Part shown: piece by piece, positions 44,097 through 53,378 of the stretch
Position numbering within the stretch: the stretch's first letter is position 1
How the letters are laid out: every line of letters begins with the position of its first letter
Assembly: GCF_000379125.1 (NCBI RefSeq)
Contig: NZ_KB900626.1
Span: 1,583,748 to 1,647,747 of the forward strand
DNA: 64,000 bases
From: Methylosinus sp. LW4
GTDB taxonomy: Bacteria > Pseudomonadota > Alphaproteobacteria > Rhizobiales > Beijerinckiaceae
Direction of reading: 5' to 3'
The notes under the pieces: model-generated
Told to the model about the DNA's origin: nothing
What the model saw: only the letters and a program-made list of their open reading frames with translations
The model's database searches: none
Made by a program: the position numbers and the translations under genes

Positions 44097-45730
44097 ACGA
44101 TCAAATGGATTCCCCTCTCCTCGACGTCCGCGATCTCTCCATCGCCTTCGCCCAAGGCGGCAAGGAGACGCTCGCGGTCGACAAAGTCTCCTTCTCCGTC
44201 GAACGCGGGCGCACGCTGGCGCTGGTCGGCGAGTCGGGCTCCGGCAAATCCATCACCGCGCTCTCGATCGTACGGCTGCTGCCGCCTGCGGCCGTGCATC
44301 CGTCGGGACACATCGACTTCTCCGGCAAAGACATTCTGAAGCTCTCGGACGCCGAGCTGCGCGGCATTCGCGGCGCGAAGATCACCATGGTCTTCCAAGA
44401 GCCGATGACGTCGCTCAATCCGCTGCAGACGATCGAGCAGCAGATCGGCGAAATCCTCGAGCTGCATGGTGCGCGCGGCGCGGAAAAAATCCGCGCGCGA
44501 GTCGTGGAGCTGCTCGGCGAGGTCGGCATTCCGAACCCCTCCGAGCGACTCACCGCTTTTCCGCATCAATTGTCGGGCGGCCAGCGCCAGCGCGTGATGA
44601 TCGCCATGGCGCTCGCCAATCGGCCGGATCTGCTCATCGCCGACGAGCCGACGACAGCGCTCGACGTCACCGTGCAGGCGCAGATTCTCGCTCTGCTGGA
44701 GCGCGTGCAGAAGACCTATGGCATGGCCATGCTCTTCATCACCCATGATCTCGGCCTGGTGCGGCGCTTCGCCGACGATGTCTGCGTGATGCAGCACGGC
44801 CGCATCGTCGAGAAGGGCGATGTCGAGAAGGTCTTCTCGTCGCCCGAGCATCCCTACACCAAGGCGCTGCTCGCCGCCGAGCCCAAGGGCTCGCCGCCGC
44901 CGGATGACGAGAACGAGCCCGTTCTCGTCGCCGCCGACGACCTCAAGGTCTGGTTTCCGATCAAGCGCGGCTTCCTGCGCCGCACCGTCGGCCATATCAA
45001 GGCGGTGGACGGCGTGACCCTCGCGGTCCGGCGCGGCTCGACGGTCGGCGTCGTCGGCGAATCTGGCTCCGGCAAGACGACGCTCGGCCTCGCGCTGCTG
45101 CGACTCATTCGCTCGGAGGGGCCGATCCTCTATCTCGGCGAGCGCATAGACGCGAAGACCGTGAAAGAAATGCGCCCGCTGCGCCGCGACATGCAGATCG
45201 TCTTCCAGGACCCCTATGGCTCGCTGTCGCCGCGCATGTCGATCGCGGAAATCGTCGCCGAGGGCCTCGGCGTGCAGATGAAGGGCCTCTCCTTCGAGGA
45301 GACGCGCGAGATCGTCGCCAAGGCGCTGGCCGAGACGGGTCTCGACCCCGCCATGATGGATCGCTATCCGCATGAATTCTCGGGCGGCCAGCGCCAGCGC
45401 ATCGCCATCGCGCGCGCTATTGTGCTGAAGCCGAAATTCATCGTGCTCGACGAGCCGACCTCGGCGCTCGACATGTCCGTGCAGGCGCAGATCGTCGATC
45501 TGCTGCGCGAGCTGCAGGCCAAGCACCGCCTCGCCTATCTCTTCATCAGCCATGATCTCAAGGTGGTGAAGTCGCTAGCGGCGCATCTCATCGTCATGCG
45601 CCACGGCAAGGTGGTGGAGGAAGGCCCGGCGGTAGACGTCTTCGCCGCGCCCAAGAGCGATTACACCCGCGCCCTCTTCGCCGCCGCCTTCCGCATCGAG
45701 GCCGAGCCGTACCCCGGCGACAAGGCCTGA
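44093..45730 (+). CDS. yejF: YejF-type duplicated ABC transporter ATPase
   Basis: This single 545-residue protein carries both ATPase domains of the YejABEF importer. The first has Walker [13 protein letters not shown] near 44, signature [15 protein letters not shown] and Walker [13 protein letters not shown]. The second has [15 protein letters not shown] near 323, [15 protein letters not shown] and [11 protein letters not shown]. Each is followed by an oligopeptide-type C-terminal extension. The GTG at 44093 is chosen because it overlaps the yejE stop; an ATG four codons later also works. No regulator gene is in the cluster. Confidence 0.94.
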   Translation: MNDQMDSPLLDVRDLSIAFAQGGKETLAVDKVSFSVERGRTLALVGESGSGKSITALSIVRLLPPAAVHPSGHIDFSGKDILKLSDAELRGIRGAKITMVFQEPMTSLNPLQTIEQQIGEILELHGARGAEKIRARVVELLGEVGIPNPSERLTAFPHQLSGGQRQRVMIAMALANRPDLLIADEPTTALDVTVQAQILALLERVQKTYGMAMLFITHDLGLVRRFADDVCVMQHGRIVEKGDVEKVFSSPEHPYTKALLAAEPKGSPPPDDENEPVLVAADDLKVWFPIKRGFLRRTVGHIKAVDGVTLAVRRGSTVGVVGESGSGKTTLGLALLRLIRSEGPILYLGERIDAKTVKEMRPLRRDMQIVFQDPYGSLSPRMSIAEIVAEGLGVQMKGLSFEETREIVAKALAETGLDPAMMDRYPHEFSGGQRQRIAIARAIVLKPKFIVLDEPTSALDMSVQAQIVDLLRELQAKHRLAYLFISHDLKVVKSLAAHLIVMRHGKVVEEGPAVDVFAAPKSDYTRALFAAAFRIEAEPYPGDKA

Positions 45731-45818
45731 TTCCGATAGCGCCCATGCGCGCACTTGCGGCGACGCCTTCGCTTCGTCACACTCCACTGCGACGATTCGG
45801 ATTCTTTCGAGGCTACTC

Positions 45819-46601
45819 ATGAGCACGCGCGCAAGGGACGCCGCCGATATCATCGGCGCGCGCAATCCTCTGGGACCGATCGAAACGGCGGTCGTGCTCG
45901 GACGCGAATTTCTCGCCGCCGCCGACATCGGCGAGCAGGCGGTCGCCATTCCCTATTCCGAGCTTCCCGGCTTTCCTCAGATCGAGGGCGGCGAGCTCGT
46001 GATCGGCCTCGTCGAAGGCGCGCCCATGCTGTTCCTCAAGGGCCGCTCGGAATTCTACGAGAGCGGCGATCCCAGCCTTATGTCCTCGCCGATCGAGACA
46101 TTGACGCTTTTGAACGTGCGGGCTCTGCTCTCCACCGGTCTCGCCACCTCCACCAACGCCGATTTTCAGCCCTCCTCCATTCTTTCCGTGACCGATCACA
46201 TCAATTTCAGCGGCCTCAATCCGCTCATCGGCGCCACGGGACAGAATTTCGTGAATATGAACGGAGCCTATGACAAAAGGCTGCAGCGCCGCCTCAAGCA
46301 GGCCAGCACGGGCGCCGGGGTGACGCTGCATGAAGGCGTCTTCATGTGGTTCTCCGGCCCGAGCTATGAGACGCCGGCGGAAGCCAAAATGGCCCGCATG
46401 CTCGGCGCCGACGCGCTCGGCGTGTCGATCGCGCCGGAGGCGATACTCGCCAAGCGATGCGCTCTGCCTTTCGCGGCCGTGGCGCTCATCTCGGATTATG
46501 CGACGGGCTTCGCCGGCGGCAATCCGACCTATGATCCGAGCCGCGCCTCCGGCGTCATCGCCCTGCGCCGCCTGCTACGCGCTTATCAAAAGGTGAAATA
46601 G
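45819..46601 (+). CDS. Purine-nucleoside phosphorylase (trimeric PNP type)
   Basis: This enzyme cleaves purine ribonucleosides with phosphate in the salvage pathway. The 260-residue protein has conserved PNP blocks: AVVLGREF in place of the usual phosphate-loop GSGLG, the active-site GVFMWFSGPSYETPAEAKMARMLGADALGVSIAPEA (about 168-203), and VTDHINFSG near 125. The final SDYATGFAGG replaces the usual TN-AAG base-binding loop. The substrate could therefore deviate from inosine/guanosine, with methylthioadenosine as one alternative. It follows yejF at 88 bases on the same strand. Confidence 0.85.
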   Translation: MSTRARDAADIIGARNPLGPIETAVVLGREFLAAADIGEQAVAIPYSELPGFPQIEGGELVIGLVEGAPMLFLKGRSEFYESGDPSLMSSPIETLTLLNVRALLSTGLATSTNADFQPSSILSVTDHINFSGLNPLIGATGQNFVNMNGAYDKRLQRRLKQASTGAGVTLHEGVFMWFSGPSYETPAEAKMARMLGADALGVSIAPEAILAKRCALPFAAVALISDYATGFAGGNPTYDPSRASGVIALRRLLRAYQKVK

Positions 46602-46609
46602 CGCCGGCC

Positions 46610-47062
46610 TCACGGCCCGGTTGGCCGCCGAAAGGCGAGCACATCGGCGGCGAGCAGCTGCACGGTTTCGCCGCGCTGATTGGACGTCACGACGCGCATC
46701 TTCACCATTCCGCGATCGTCGCGCGACTTCGACGGCGAAATGCGCAGAATCGTCGCCTCGACGCTCAGAAGATCGCCCGGAAGCACAGGCCGCAGCCATT
46801 CGATCTTGCCGCCGACGCCGATCAACCCGCCGGAAAATGACGCGCATTGCGTCAGCAGTCGCATGGTGAGCGAGGCCGTATGCCATCCGCTGGCCACCAG
46901 ACCGCCGAACAGACTGTCCTTCGCCGCCGTCTCGTCGAGATGAAAGGGCTGCGGGTCGAATTTGGCCGCGAAAGCTTTGATCTCCTCCGTCGTGACCTCG
47001 ACCGGCCCTCCGTGAAAGCGCTGACCAACGAAGAGCTCTTCGAGATAGAGCGGCTCCGGCAT
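46610..47062 (-). CDS. MaoC-family dehydratase (hot-dog fold)
   Basis: This 150-residue single hot-dog protein has the MaoC hydratase motif: FAAKFDPQPFHLDETAAKDSLFGGLVASGWHTASL (about 33-68), whose Asp and His form the catalytic pair. The second half is FSGGLIGVGGKIEWLRPVLPGDLLSVEATI. Enzymes of this class hydrate enoyl-CoAs, but many have other roles. The start ATG 47062 lies five bases after the NlpC/P60 stop, so it is the last gene of a leftward M17-NlpC/P60-MaoC run. It is convergent with the phosphorylase gene. Confidence 0.88.
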   Translation of the reverse strand: MPEPLYLEELFVGQRFHGGPVEVTTEEIKAFAAKFDPQPFHLDETAAKDSLFGGLVASGWHTASLTMRLLTQCASFSGGLIGVGGKIEWLRPVLPGDLLSVEATILRISPSKSRDDRGMVKMRVVTSNQRGETVQLLAADVLAFRRPTGP

Positions 47063-47067
47063 TGTCG

Positions 47068-47916
47068 TCACTCGAAGATTCGCCGCACGCTCGTCACCGC
47101 CGAGCCGGAGGCCAAAATCCGCTCCCGCGCCGGCGCGAAGGGCTCGCTGGCGACCTGCAAATGAAAGGCGTTGGCGTGCAGCAGGCGCTCTGCGTCCTGC
47201 ATCATGCCGACATGGCCCTTCCAAAAGACGAGATCGCCGCGCTGCAATGGCTCGCCCTCGGCCAGCGCGCGGCCGAGCGATGTCTCCTGCATATCCGTAT
47301 CGCGCGGCGCCTCTATCCCAGCGAAAGCGAGGGAAGTCTGCACCAGGCCGGAGCAATCGACGCCGAGCCAGCTCTTGCCGCCCCAAAGATAGGGCGCGCC
47401 GATGAGACTCTCCGCCACGGCGACGAAATCCGCGACGCGCGCCGCGCGCGGGGTCAGATGCGTGCGATAGATGAAGCCGCCGCCGGCCTCGATGAGGAAT
47501 TTGTCGCGCTCGCCGACGATCTCCACTTCGGCGCCGAGCGGCAGAGCGAGCAAGGGCGGGTCCTTGATCTCCGCCCGCGGAAAAACAAAGGTGCGGGGAA
47601 CGCATACGCGATGCGTCGGCGTCTCTATGCGGCTCCAGAGCACATTGGCGGCGATCCAGCCGACATAGGAGTCGCGCTCGAGCTGCGCCCAGGACCAGCC
47701 CTCCTCTTCGTCATAGACGATGACCGTCTCGCCATAGAGCGCCTGCGTGTCGAGCCGCGCATCGGGCCGCGGCTCGCGCTTAAGATCGGCGACGCCTTCC
47801 TTCACCTGCATGCGGCGCCCATCGACAAAGCGCGCCGCCTCGACCTTTCCCTCGAGGTGGCGCGCGGCGAGATCGGGCCGCGCCGGCGTCAGCCTTTTGT
47901 CGAAGCTCTCGCTCAT
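47068..47916 (-). CDS. NlpC/P60-family cell-wall endopeptidase with SH3b domains
   Basis: This cysteine peptidase cleaves peptidoglycan peptides, typically gamma-D-Glu-mDAP bonds. It has 282 residues and no signal peptide. Two SH3b-like parts (about 40-165; YGETVIVYDEEEGWSWAQLERDSYVGWI) precede the catalytic domain. The Cys is in GKSWLGVDCSGLVQTSLAFAG near 208 and the His in WKGHVGMMQD near 255, with NAFHLQ as the third position. The layout matches dipeptidyl-peptidase VI-type recycling enzymes, which are cytoplasmic. Its ATG overlaps the aminopeptidase stop by four bases. Confidence 0.92.
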   Translation of the reverse strand: MSESFDKRLTPARPDLAARHLEGKVEAARFVDGRRMQVKEGVADLKREPRPDARLDTQALYGETVIVYDEEEGWSWAQLERDSYVGWIAANVLWSRIETPTHRVCVPRTFVFPRAEIKDPPLLALPLGAEVEIVGERDKFLIEAGGGFIYRTHLTPRAARVADFVAVAESLIGAPYLWGGKSWLGVDCSGLVQTSLAFAGIEAPRDTDMQETSLGRALAEGEPLQRGDLVFWKGHVGMMQDAERLLHANAFHLQVASEPFAPARERILASGSAVTSVRRIFE

Positions 47917-49307
47917 GTCTTCACGCTCCAACGCGCGGCGCGCTCCTCGATCAGCTCGGCGAGCAGCCGCGCCGTCTGAATCTCGCCGCCCTCCGGCCGA
48001 CCCGGCTTGGCGGAAGGAGTCCAGGCGAAGAGATCGAAATGCGCCCATTTCTCCGGCTTGGTCACGAAGCGGCGCAGAAACAGCGCCGCGGTGATCGAGC
48101 CTGCATGTCCGCTCGACGACACATTCACAATGTTGGACGCTTTGCCGTCGAGCTGCGAATCATAAGGCTCCCACAAGGGCAGCCGCCACACCGGATCGCC
48201 GAGCTTGCGGCCATAGGTCTCGATCTCCAGCGCCAGAGAATCGTCTCCCGTGTAGAAGGCGGGGAGCTCCGGGCCGAGCGCGACGCGCGCCGCGCCGGTG
48301 AGCGTGGCGAAATCGAGCAGCAGATCGGGGTCCTCCTCGGCGGCGAGCGCCAGAGCGTCCGCGAGAATGAGACGCCCTTCCGCATCCGTGTTGCCGATCT
48401 CGACCGAGAGGCCCTTGCGGCTGGGATAAATGTCGCCCGGTCGCATGGCGTCCGCCGAAATGGCGTTCTCAACAATCGGCAGCAGCACGCGCAGGCGCAG
48501 ACGCGCGCCAGAGCCCATCAGAATATCGGCCAGCGCCAGCGCCGTGGCGGCGCCGCCCATATCCTTCTTCATCAGCAGCATGGCGCTGCTCGGCTTAATG
48601 TCGAGGCCGCCGCTGTCGAAGCAGACGCCCTTCCCCACCAGCGTCACCTTCATCGCCTCTTCCGGCCCGAAGCTGATGTCGACGAGCCGCGGCGCCTGCG
48701 CCGCCGCGCGGCCGACCGCGTGAACGAGCGGGAAATTTTCCGAAAGCAGCGCATCGCCGGCGATGACGCGCGCCTGCGCTCCATGCCGCGCGGCGAGCGC
48801 CAGCGCAGCCTCCGCCAGTGCCTCCGGCCCCAGATCATTGGCGGGCGTGTTGACGAGATCGCGACCGAAGCAGAGCGCGGCGGCGACGCGCTCTATGCGC
48901 GCGCGATCGGCATCCTGCGGCGCGCAGAGGCGCGGGCGCTCCTTCTTGGGCGCGACATAGCGCGAGAAAGAATAGCCGCCGAGCAAAAAGGCGAGCGCGG
49001 CCGAATAGGAATCGGATACGCCTTCGCGCAAACGATAGAGGCCCGGCGGCAACAAGGTCGCGAGCTTGCCGGGAAGAAAAGGATCGCGATGGCGCGCCCC
49101 AGCCGCCTCCACGCCGAACAGAACCACCGCCGGCGCGCCCTGCGGCCCCGGCGCGAGCAGATGCGCGCCGACCTTGCCGTCGAAGCCACAAGCGCGCGCG
49201 AAGGCGGCGATCGGCGGCGGCAGGGTCTCGGCGAGAATCGGCCAGCTCTCCTTATCGACGAAATCGATCGGCGTCGCCTCCGCCGTCCACTCCTCCAATC
49301 GGCTCAT
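47913..49307 (-). CDS. M17-family leucyl aminopeptidase
   Basis: This two-metal cytoplasmic aminopeptidase has 464 residues. The metal and catalytic blocks are KVTLVGKGVCFDSGGLDIKPS near 230, MKKDMGGAATALALAD, and the family signature NTDAEGRLILADALALA near 310. The N-terminal domain (about 1-150) is diverged from E. coli PepA, as in many alphaproteobacterial paralogues. GAGG before ATG 49307 sets the start. It heads a coupled run with the NlpC/P60 gene, a pairing that suggests breakdown of cell-wall or other imported peptides. It is divergent from the FUSC gene. Confidence 0.93.
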   Translation of the reverse strand: MSRLEEWTAEATPIDFVDKESWPILAETLPPPIAAFARACGFDGKVGAHLLAPGPQGAPAVVLFGVEAAGARHRDPFLPGKLATLLPPGLYRLREGVSDSYSAALAFLLGGYSFSRYVAPKKERPRLCAPQDADRARIERVAAALCFGRDLVNTPANDLGPEALAEAALALAARHGAQARVIAGDALLSENFPLVHAVGRAAAQAPRLVDISFGPEEAMKVTLVGKGVCFDSGGLDIKPSSAMLLMKKDMGGAATALALADILMGSGARLRLRVLLPIVENAISADAMRPGDIYPSRKGLSVEIGNTDAEGRLILADALALAAEEDPDLLLDFATLTGAARVALGPELPAFYTGDDSLALEIETYGRKLGDPVWRLPLWEPYDSQLDGKASNIVNVSSSGHAGSITAALFLRRFVTKPEKWAHFDLFAWTPSAKPGRPEGGEIQTARLLAELIEERAARWSVKT

Positions 49308-49394
49308 ATCGCCCTCTTTTCCTTCTCGTTCCTGTCTTTGCGGCTTTTTAGCACCAAGACACGGAGGACACGAAGACGTTATAGGACTCGGCCC

Positions 49395-50462
49395 ATGGAA
49401 ATCGGTCCACTCTCCCGCTATCGCGCCCAGCTCGCGCTCGGCGCAAGGATCACGATCGCCGCTGTCGCGACGCTCGGCATCGGCCATCTCCTCGGCACGC
49501 CTATGATCTTATGGGCCGTGCTGACCGCGGTCATCCTCACGCAAATGAGCGTCGGCCGCTCGGTCAAGGCGACGATCGACTATTCCTTCGGCACGCTGGG
49601 CGGCGCGATCTACGCCGGCCTCGTCTCCAATTACGTCGCCGGCGCGAATGAGCCGACGCTGCTGCTTCTGCTCGCTCTCGCCATAGCGCCGCTCGCCCTG
49701 CTCTCTGCTTTGACGCCGCGCTTTTCCGTCGCGCCGGCGACCGGCGTCATCGTCGTGCTCGCGCCGACCCTCACCCATGCGACCGCCTTCCACTCGGCCT
49801 ATGACCGCGTGCTCGAGGTGGCGCTCGGCGGCGGCGTCGCCCTCGTCGTGTCGCATCTCGTCTTTCCCGCCCGCGCCCGAATTCTCGCGCTCGAGGCCGG
49901 CGCCGAAATGCTCGCCGTCATGGCCGAGGCGCTGCCTCGGCTCTTCTCGGGCTTTGCCCAGCCGCAGGACCCGGAGGCGATTCGCGACCTCCAGCGCGGC
50001 GTCGGCGACGCCTTCGCCCGTCTCGACAAGATGGAGCAGGAGGCGCGTCATGAGCGCATCGTCTTCCTCGAGGCCGAGCCCGATCTCGCGCCGCTGCTGC
50101 GCGCCCTGCTGCGCATGCGTCATGATCTGGTGATGATCGGCCGCGCCGCGGTCACGCCCTTGCCGGAGCGGCTGCGTCCCCGCCTCGAGACTTTGCTCGC
50201 GACGATCGCCGACGAGGCCGCCGCCCAGCTTCTCGAGAGCGGCGCCGCGCTGACCGGCGCGCGCACGCCAGTCGCGAGCAAGACGTTGGACGCCGCCTTC
50301 GACGCTTATTCGCGAGAGATCTCGGCGCTCCGAGAAGAAGGAATCCTCCGCAGCCTGCCCGTGGAGCAGGTGGAGCATGTCTTCGCGCTCGGCTTCGCGC
50401 TCGAGCAATGGCGCGGCGATCTCGACGATCTCGACCGCCGGATCGCCGAGCGCGCCCGTTAA
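49395..50462 (+). CDS. FUSC-family membrane protein
   Basis: This 355-residue inner-membrane protein has about six helices in its first half (LALGARITIAAVATLGIGHLLG, MILWAVLTAVILTQMS, LLLLLALAIAPLALLSAL, ALGGGVALVVSHLVF). A long soluble helical second half follows (about 175-355). The pattern GRSVKATIDYSFGTLGGAIYAGL is typical of fusaric-acid-resistance/aromatic acid exporter-like proteins (FUSC). No membrane-fusion protein gene accompanies it, so an efflux complex is not evident. tadD follows 67 bases downstream on the same strand, but a shared function is unlikely. Confidence 0.85.
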   Translation: MEIGPLSRYRAQLALGARITIAAVATLGIGHLLGTPMILWAVLTAVILTQMSVGRSVKATIDYSFGTLGGAIYAGLVSNYVAGANEPTLLLLLALAIAPLALLSALTPRFSVAPATGVIVVLAPTLTHATAFHSAYDRVLEVALGGGVALVVSHLVFPARARILALEAGAEMLAVMAEALPRLFSGFAQPQDPEAIRDLQRGVGDAFARLDKMEQEARHERIVFLEAEPDLAPLLRALLRMRHDLVMIGRAAVTPLPERLRPRLETLLATIADEAAAQLLESGAALTGARTPVASKTLDAAFDAYSREISALREEGILRSLPVEQVEHVFALGFALEQWRGDLDDLDRRIAERAR

Positions 50463-50529
50463 GGAAGCGGCAAGGTTAACGATTTATTGCTCGACCCTGA
50501 CGGTTCAACCGCAAGAGAGGGGTCGCCCG

Positions 50530-51411
50530 ATGTTCCCGTCCCATTTCGTCGCGACGCGCCGCAAAGGCGCGCCGAGCGCGCTCGTGATTTGCGCCCTGGT
50601 CGCGCTCGGCGGCTGCGCGCAGCCGCTCACCGACGTCACCGGATCGATCGGCGCGACGCGACGCGCCGAGCTGCCGACCGACGAGGCCGAGCTGCGCCGC
50701 TTCGCCGACGAATGGGGTCGTCGCTTCGACGCCGACCCCAAGAACAAATCCGTCGCGCTCACCTACGCCAAGGCGCTGCATGCGCTGGATCGCAACGCCC
50801 AGGCCGTCGCCGTGCTGCAAGGCCTCGCCATTCGCTATCCAGACGATCTCTCCGTGCTGGGCGCCTATGGCAAATCGCTCGCCGACGCCGGACGCCTGCG
50901 CGACGCCGCCGATGTGCTGTCGCGCGCCCATACGCCGGAGCGGCCCGATTGGACCGTGCTCTCCGCGCAAGGCTCTATCGCCGATCAGCTCGGCAATCAT
51001 GAAGAAGCGCGCGAATATTATCAGACCGCATTGAAGATCAAGCCCAATGACCCGAAGGTGCTCTCAAATCTCGGGCTCTCCTATGCGCTCTCCAAGCAGC
51101 TGCCGCAGGCCGAGAGCACATTGCTGACCGCCGCCTCGCAACCGACGGCCGACATGCGCGTGCGCCAGAATCTCGCGCTCGTGCTGGCGCTGCAGGGCAA
51201 GTTCGAAGAAGCGGAGAGCTGGTCGCGCCATGATCTCGCGCCGATCGACGCCGCGGCCAATGTCGCCTCGATTCGCCAGATGATCGCGCAATCCAACAGC
51301 TGGCGCGAGATTCAGAGCTATAGCGAGAAGACCAAGCGAAAGAGCGCCGAGGCCCCTCCCCCGCGCGCCCGGCTCGGCGCGCTCACCAGCTCTGCGACAT
51401 CACCTGAATAA
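50530..51411 (+). CDS. tadD: TadD-type TPR lipoprotein of the Tad pilus system
   Basis: This 293-residue protein has a lipoprotein leader ending in LGGC near residue 31. Several tetratricopeptide repeats follow (about 60-245): VALTYAKALHALDRNAQAVAVLQGLA, LSVLGAYGKSLADAGRLRDAADVL and KVLSNLGLSYALSKQLPQAESTLL. TadD proteins support Tad pilus assembly, probably at the outer membrane. AGAGGGG precedes ATG 50530. It runs toward tadC and the two genes overlap by 29 bases at their 3' ends, so it is on the opposite strand from the main tad operon. Confidence 0.9.
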   Translation: MFPSHFVATRRKGAPSALVICALVALGGCAQPLTDVTGSIGATRRAELPTDEAELRRFADEWGRRFDADPKNKSVALTYAKALHALDRNAQAVAVLQGLAIRYPDDLSVLGAYGKSLADAGRLRDAADVLSRAHTPERPDWTVLSAQGSIADQLGNHEEAREYYQTALKIKPNDPKVLSNLGLSYALSKQLPQAESTLLTAASQPTADMRVRQNLALVLALQGKFEEAESWSRHDLAPIDAAANVASIRQMIAQSNSWREIQSYSEKTKRKSAEAPPPRARLGALTSSATSPE

Positions 51412-52354
51412 TCGCCGGCGCCATCACGACGACCATCAGCACGGGCAAAAAGAAGACGATCATCGGCACGGTGAGCTTGGGCGGCAGCGCCGCGGCTTTG
51501 CGCTCGGCCTCCGCCATGCGCATGTCGCGGCTCTCCTGCGCTGTGACGCGCAGCGCGCGGCCGAGCGGCGTGCCGTATTTCTCCGCCTGAATGAGCACGG
51601 TGGAAATCTGCTTCACGCTCTCGAGCCCGGTGCGCGCCGTCAGATTCTGATAGGCCTGACGACGATCCGGCAGATAGGAGAGCTCGGCTGTCGCCAGCGC
51701 GAATTCCTCGGCGAGCGGCGCAGAGCGCACGCCGATCTCCTGCCCCACCTTGCGAAAGGCGTGATCGACCGACATGCCCGATTCGACGCAGATCAGCATC
51801 AGATCGAGGGCGTCGGGAAAAGCGATGCGCATGCTCTGCTGCCGCTTGGCGATCGTGTTGCTGATGAACAGTTCCGGCGTCTTCACCCCGAGATAGGTCG
51901 CGAAGATCACAATGCCGGCCTTGGTGAGCATGGGCCAATCGGAATCGTCGAGCACGACGAGATAGAAGACCGCGAAGAGCGCGAAAGCGATCGGCGTCAC
52001 CAGCCGGAAGAACAAAAAGGTCACTTCCGCCTGCGGACCGCGATAGCCGGCCGAGGCGAGACGCAGCTTGGCGTCGTCGGTGTTGAGCCATGTCGTCAAG
52101 GAGAAGCGGTCGACGACATTCTTCATATATTGCTTGGGCTGGTAGCGCAGTCCGCCGCCGTCCGTCTTCGCCGCCGCGCGCTCGCGCGCTCTGATGCGCT
52201 CGCGCTCATTGGCGACGCTCTTCATGCGCTTGGCCAATGTGTCGCTCTGCATGAAGGTCGCGCCCAGCGACCATATGGTGGCGATGACCGCCGTTGCGAC
52301 GATGAGGCTGAACATCAGCCGCCCATTGGTCGCCAGCTTGACGATCTGCTCCAT
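51383..52354 (-). CDS. tadC: TadC inner-membrane platform protein (type II secretion F family)
   Basis: This polytopic protein has 323 residues. The GspF-like cytoplasmic domain is centred on FPDALDLMLICVESGMSVDHAFRKVGQEIG (about 175-205) and SLKQIS-like TGLESVKQISTVLIQAEKYGTPLGRALRVTAQESRDMRMAEAER. Membrane helices lie near 15-33, 105-145 and at the C-terminus. It pairs with TadB to form the platform on which the CpaF motor assembles the Flp pilus. It is the last gene of the leftward tad run and its 3' end overlaps tadD. Confidence 0.94.
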   Translation of the reverse strand: MEQIVKLATNGRLMFSLIVATAVIATIWSLGATFMQSDTLAKRMKSVANERERIRARERAAAKTDGGGLRYQPKQYMKNVVDRFSLTTWLNTDDAKLRLASAGYRGPQAEVTFLFFRLVTPIAFALFAVFYLVVLDDSDWPMLTKAGIVIFATYLGVKTPELFISNTIAKRQQSMRIAFPDALDLMLICVESGMSVDHAFRKVGQEIGVRSAPLAEEFALATAELSYLPDRRQAYQNLTARTGLESVKQISTVLIQAEKYGTPLGRALRVTAQESRDMRMAEAERKAAALPPKLTVPMIVFFLPVLMVVVMAPAIIQVMSQSW

Positions 52355-52390
52355 GACCTCGTGACCCCTCGCTCGACGCGGCGCATACGC

Positions 52391-53362
52391 TCAAATATCG
52401 AAGTCGATCATCTTCTGCATGATGAAGACGCCGATCGCCATCCAGAGCAGGCTCGCTCCGATGATGATGTTTCCGACCGTCGTGTTGAAAAGCACGCTGA
52501 TATAGGCCGGATTGGTAAACCAGACGACGAGGCCGACGAGAAACGGCAGGCTGCCGATGATGCCCGCCGACGCCTTGGCCTCCGCCGACATGGCCTTCAC
52601 CTTGGCCTTCATTTTCTTGCGCTCGCGCAGCACGGCGGCGAGATTGGTGAGCGCCTCGGAGAGATTGCCGCCCGCCTTTTGCTGCAGGCTGATGACGATC
52701 GAGAAGAACGACGCTTCCGCCACCGGCACCCGATCGGCGAAGCGCTCCGTCGCCTCGGCGATCGACAGGCCGATCGTCTGCGATTCGACGATCTGGCGAA
52801 ACTCGCTGCGCACCGGCTCCGCCGCCTCGCCCGCGATCATGCGAAAGCAATCGGCGACCGGCAGGCCGGCCTTCACGCCGCGAATGATGATATCGACGGC
52901 GCCGGGAAATTCGGCGATGAATTTCGCGATGCGCCGACGCGCGAGAAAGCCCAGCAGCCAATGCGGCGCGCCGACGCCGGCGACGACGCCCGCGCCGAGC
53001 GCCACTAGCGGATCCGAGTTGAAAACGAAGACGAGGAAAGCGATGAGCAAGCCGAAACCCGCCGATGCGGCGAGAAAAATCGGGCGCGTCGTCGTCAGCC
53101 CCGCTTGCGCGATGCGCTGCTCGAGCGTCACCTTGGCTTTCTTCTTGGTCTCGACGTCCTTCAGGCTCTCCTGAATCAGCTTGCGCCGCTTGGCCGGATC
53201 GCCGTTCCGCGCGTCGCGACGACGGTCGGACGAGGACATCAGCGCGGCTGTGCGTTTCTGCGCCTGAATCTCGCCGGAGAGATAGGGATAGACGAAAGCG
53301 TACATCACTCCGCCTGCGGCGCAGGCGACGAGAAGCGCGGAGAGCAATGATTGGCGATCCAT
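52391..53362 (-). CDS. tadB: TadB inner-membrane platform protein (type II secretion F family)
   Basis: This 323-residue protein has an N-terminal helix (about 6-24), a charged cytoplasmic linker, a helix pair near 95-130 and the GspF domain. That domain contains FPGAVDIIIRGVKAGLPVADCFRMIAGEAAEPVRSEF and ISLQQKAGGNLSEALTNLAAVLRERKKMKAKVKAMSAEAKAS, followed by two C-terminal helices. GAGGG at eight bases sets ATG 53362. The gene begins 16 bases after cpaF and ends 36 before tadC. It is a standard component of the Tad system and makes a heteromeric platform with TadC. Confidence 0.94.
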   Translation of the reverse strand: MDRQSLLSALLVACAAGGVMYAFVYPYLSGEIQAQKRTAALMSSSDRRRDARNGDPAKRRKLIQESLKDVETKKKAKVTLEQRIAQAGLTTTRPIFLAASAGFGLLIAFLVFVFNSDPLVALGAGVVAGVGAPHWLLGFLARRRIAKFIAEFPGAVDIIIRGVKAGLPVADCFRMIAGEAAEPVRSEFRQIVESQTIGLSIAEATERFADRVPVAEASFFSIVISLQQKAGGNLSEALTNLAAVLRERKKMKAKVKAMSAEAKASAGIIGSLPFLVGLVVWFTNPAYISVLFNTTVGNIIIGASLLWMAIGVFIMQKMIDFDI

Positions 53363-53378
53363 TTTCTGGCCCTCGCGA

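Noticed and set aside
43634..45553. Leftward 639-codon frame opposite yejE-yejF
   Set aside because: It is antisense to two ABC transporter genes with all catalytic motifs; the translation is a compositional shadow.
48039..49394. Extension of the FUSC gene 450 codons upstream across the M17 gene
   Set aside because: The frame is open, but the added sequence is antisense to the aminopeptidase. The ATG at 49395 begins the recognisable FUSC region.
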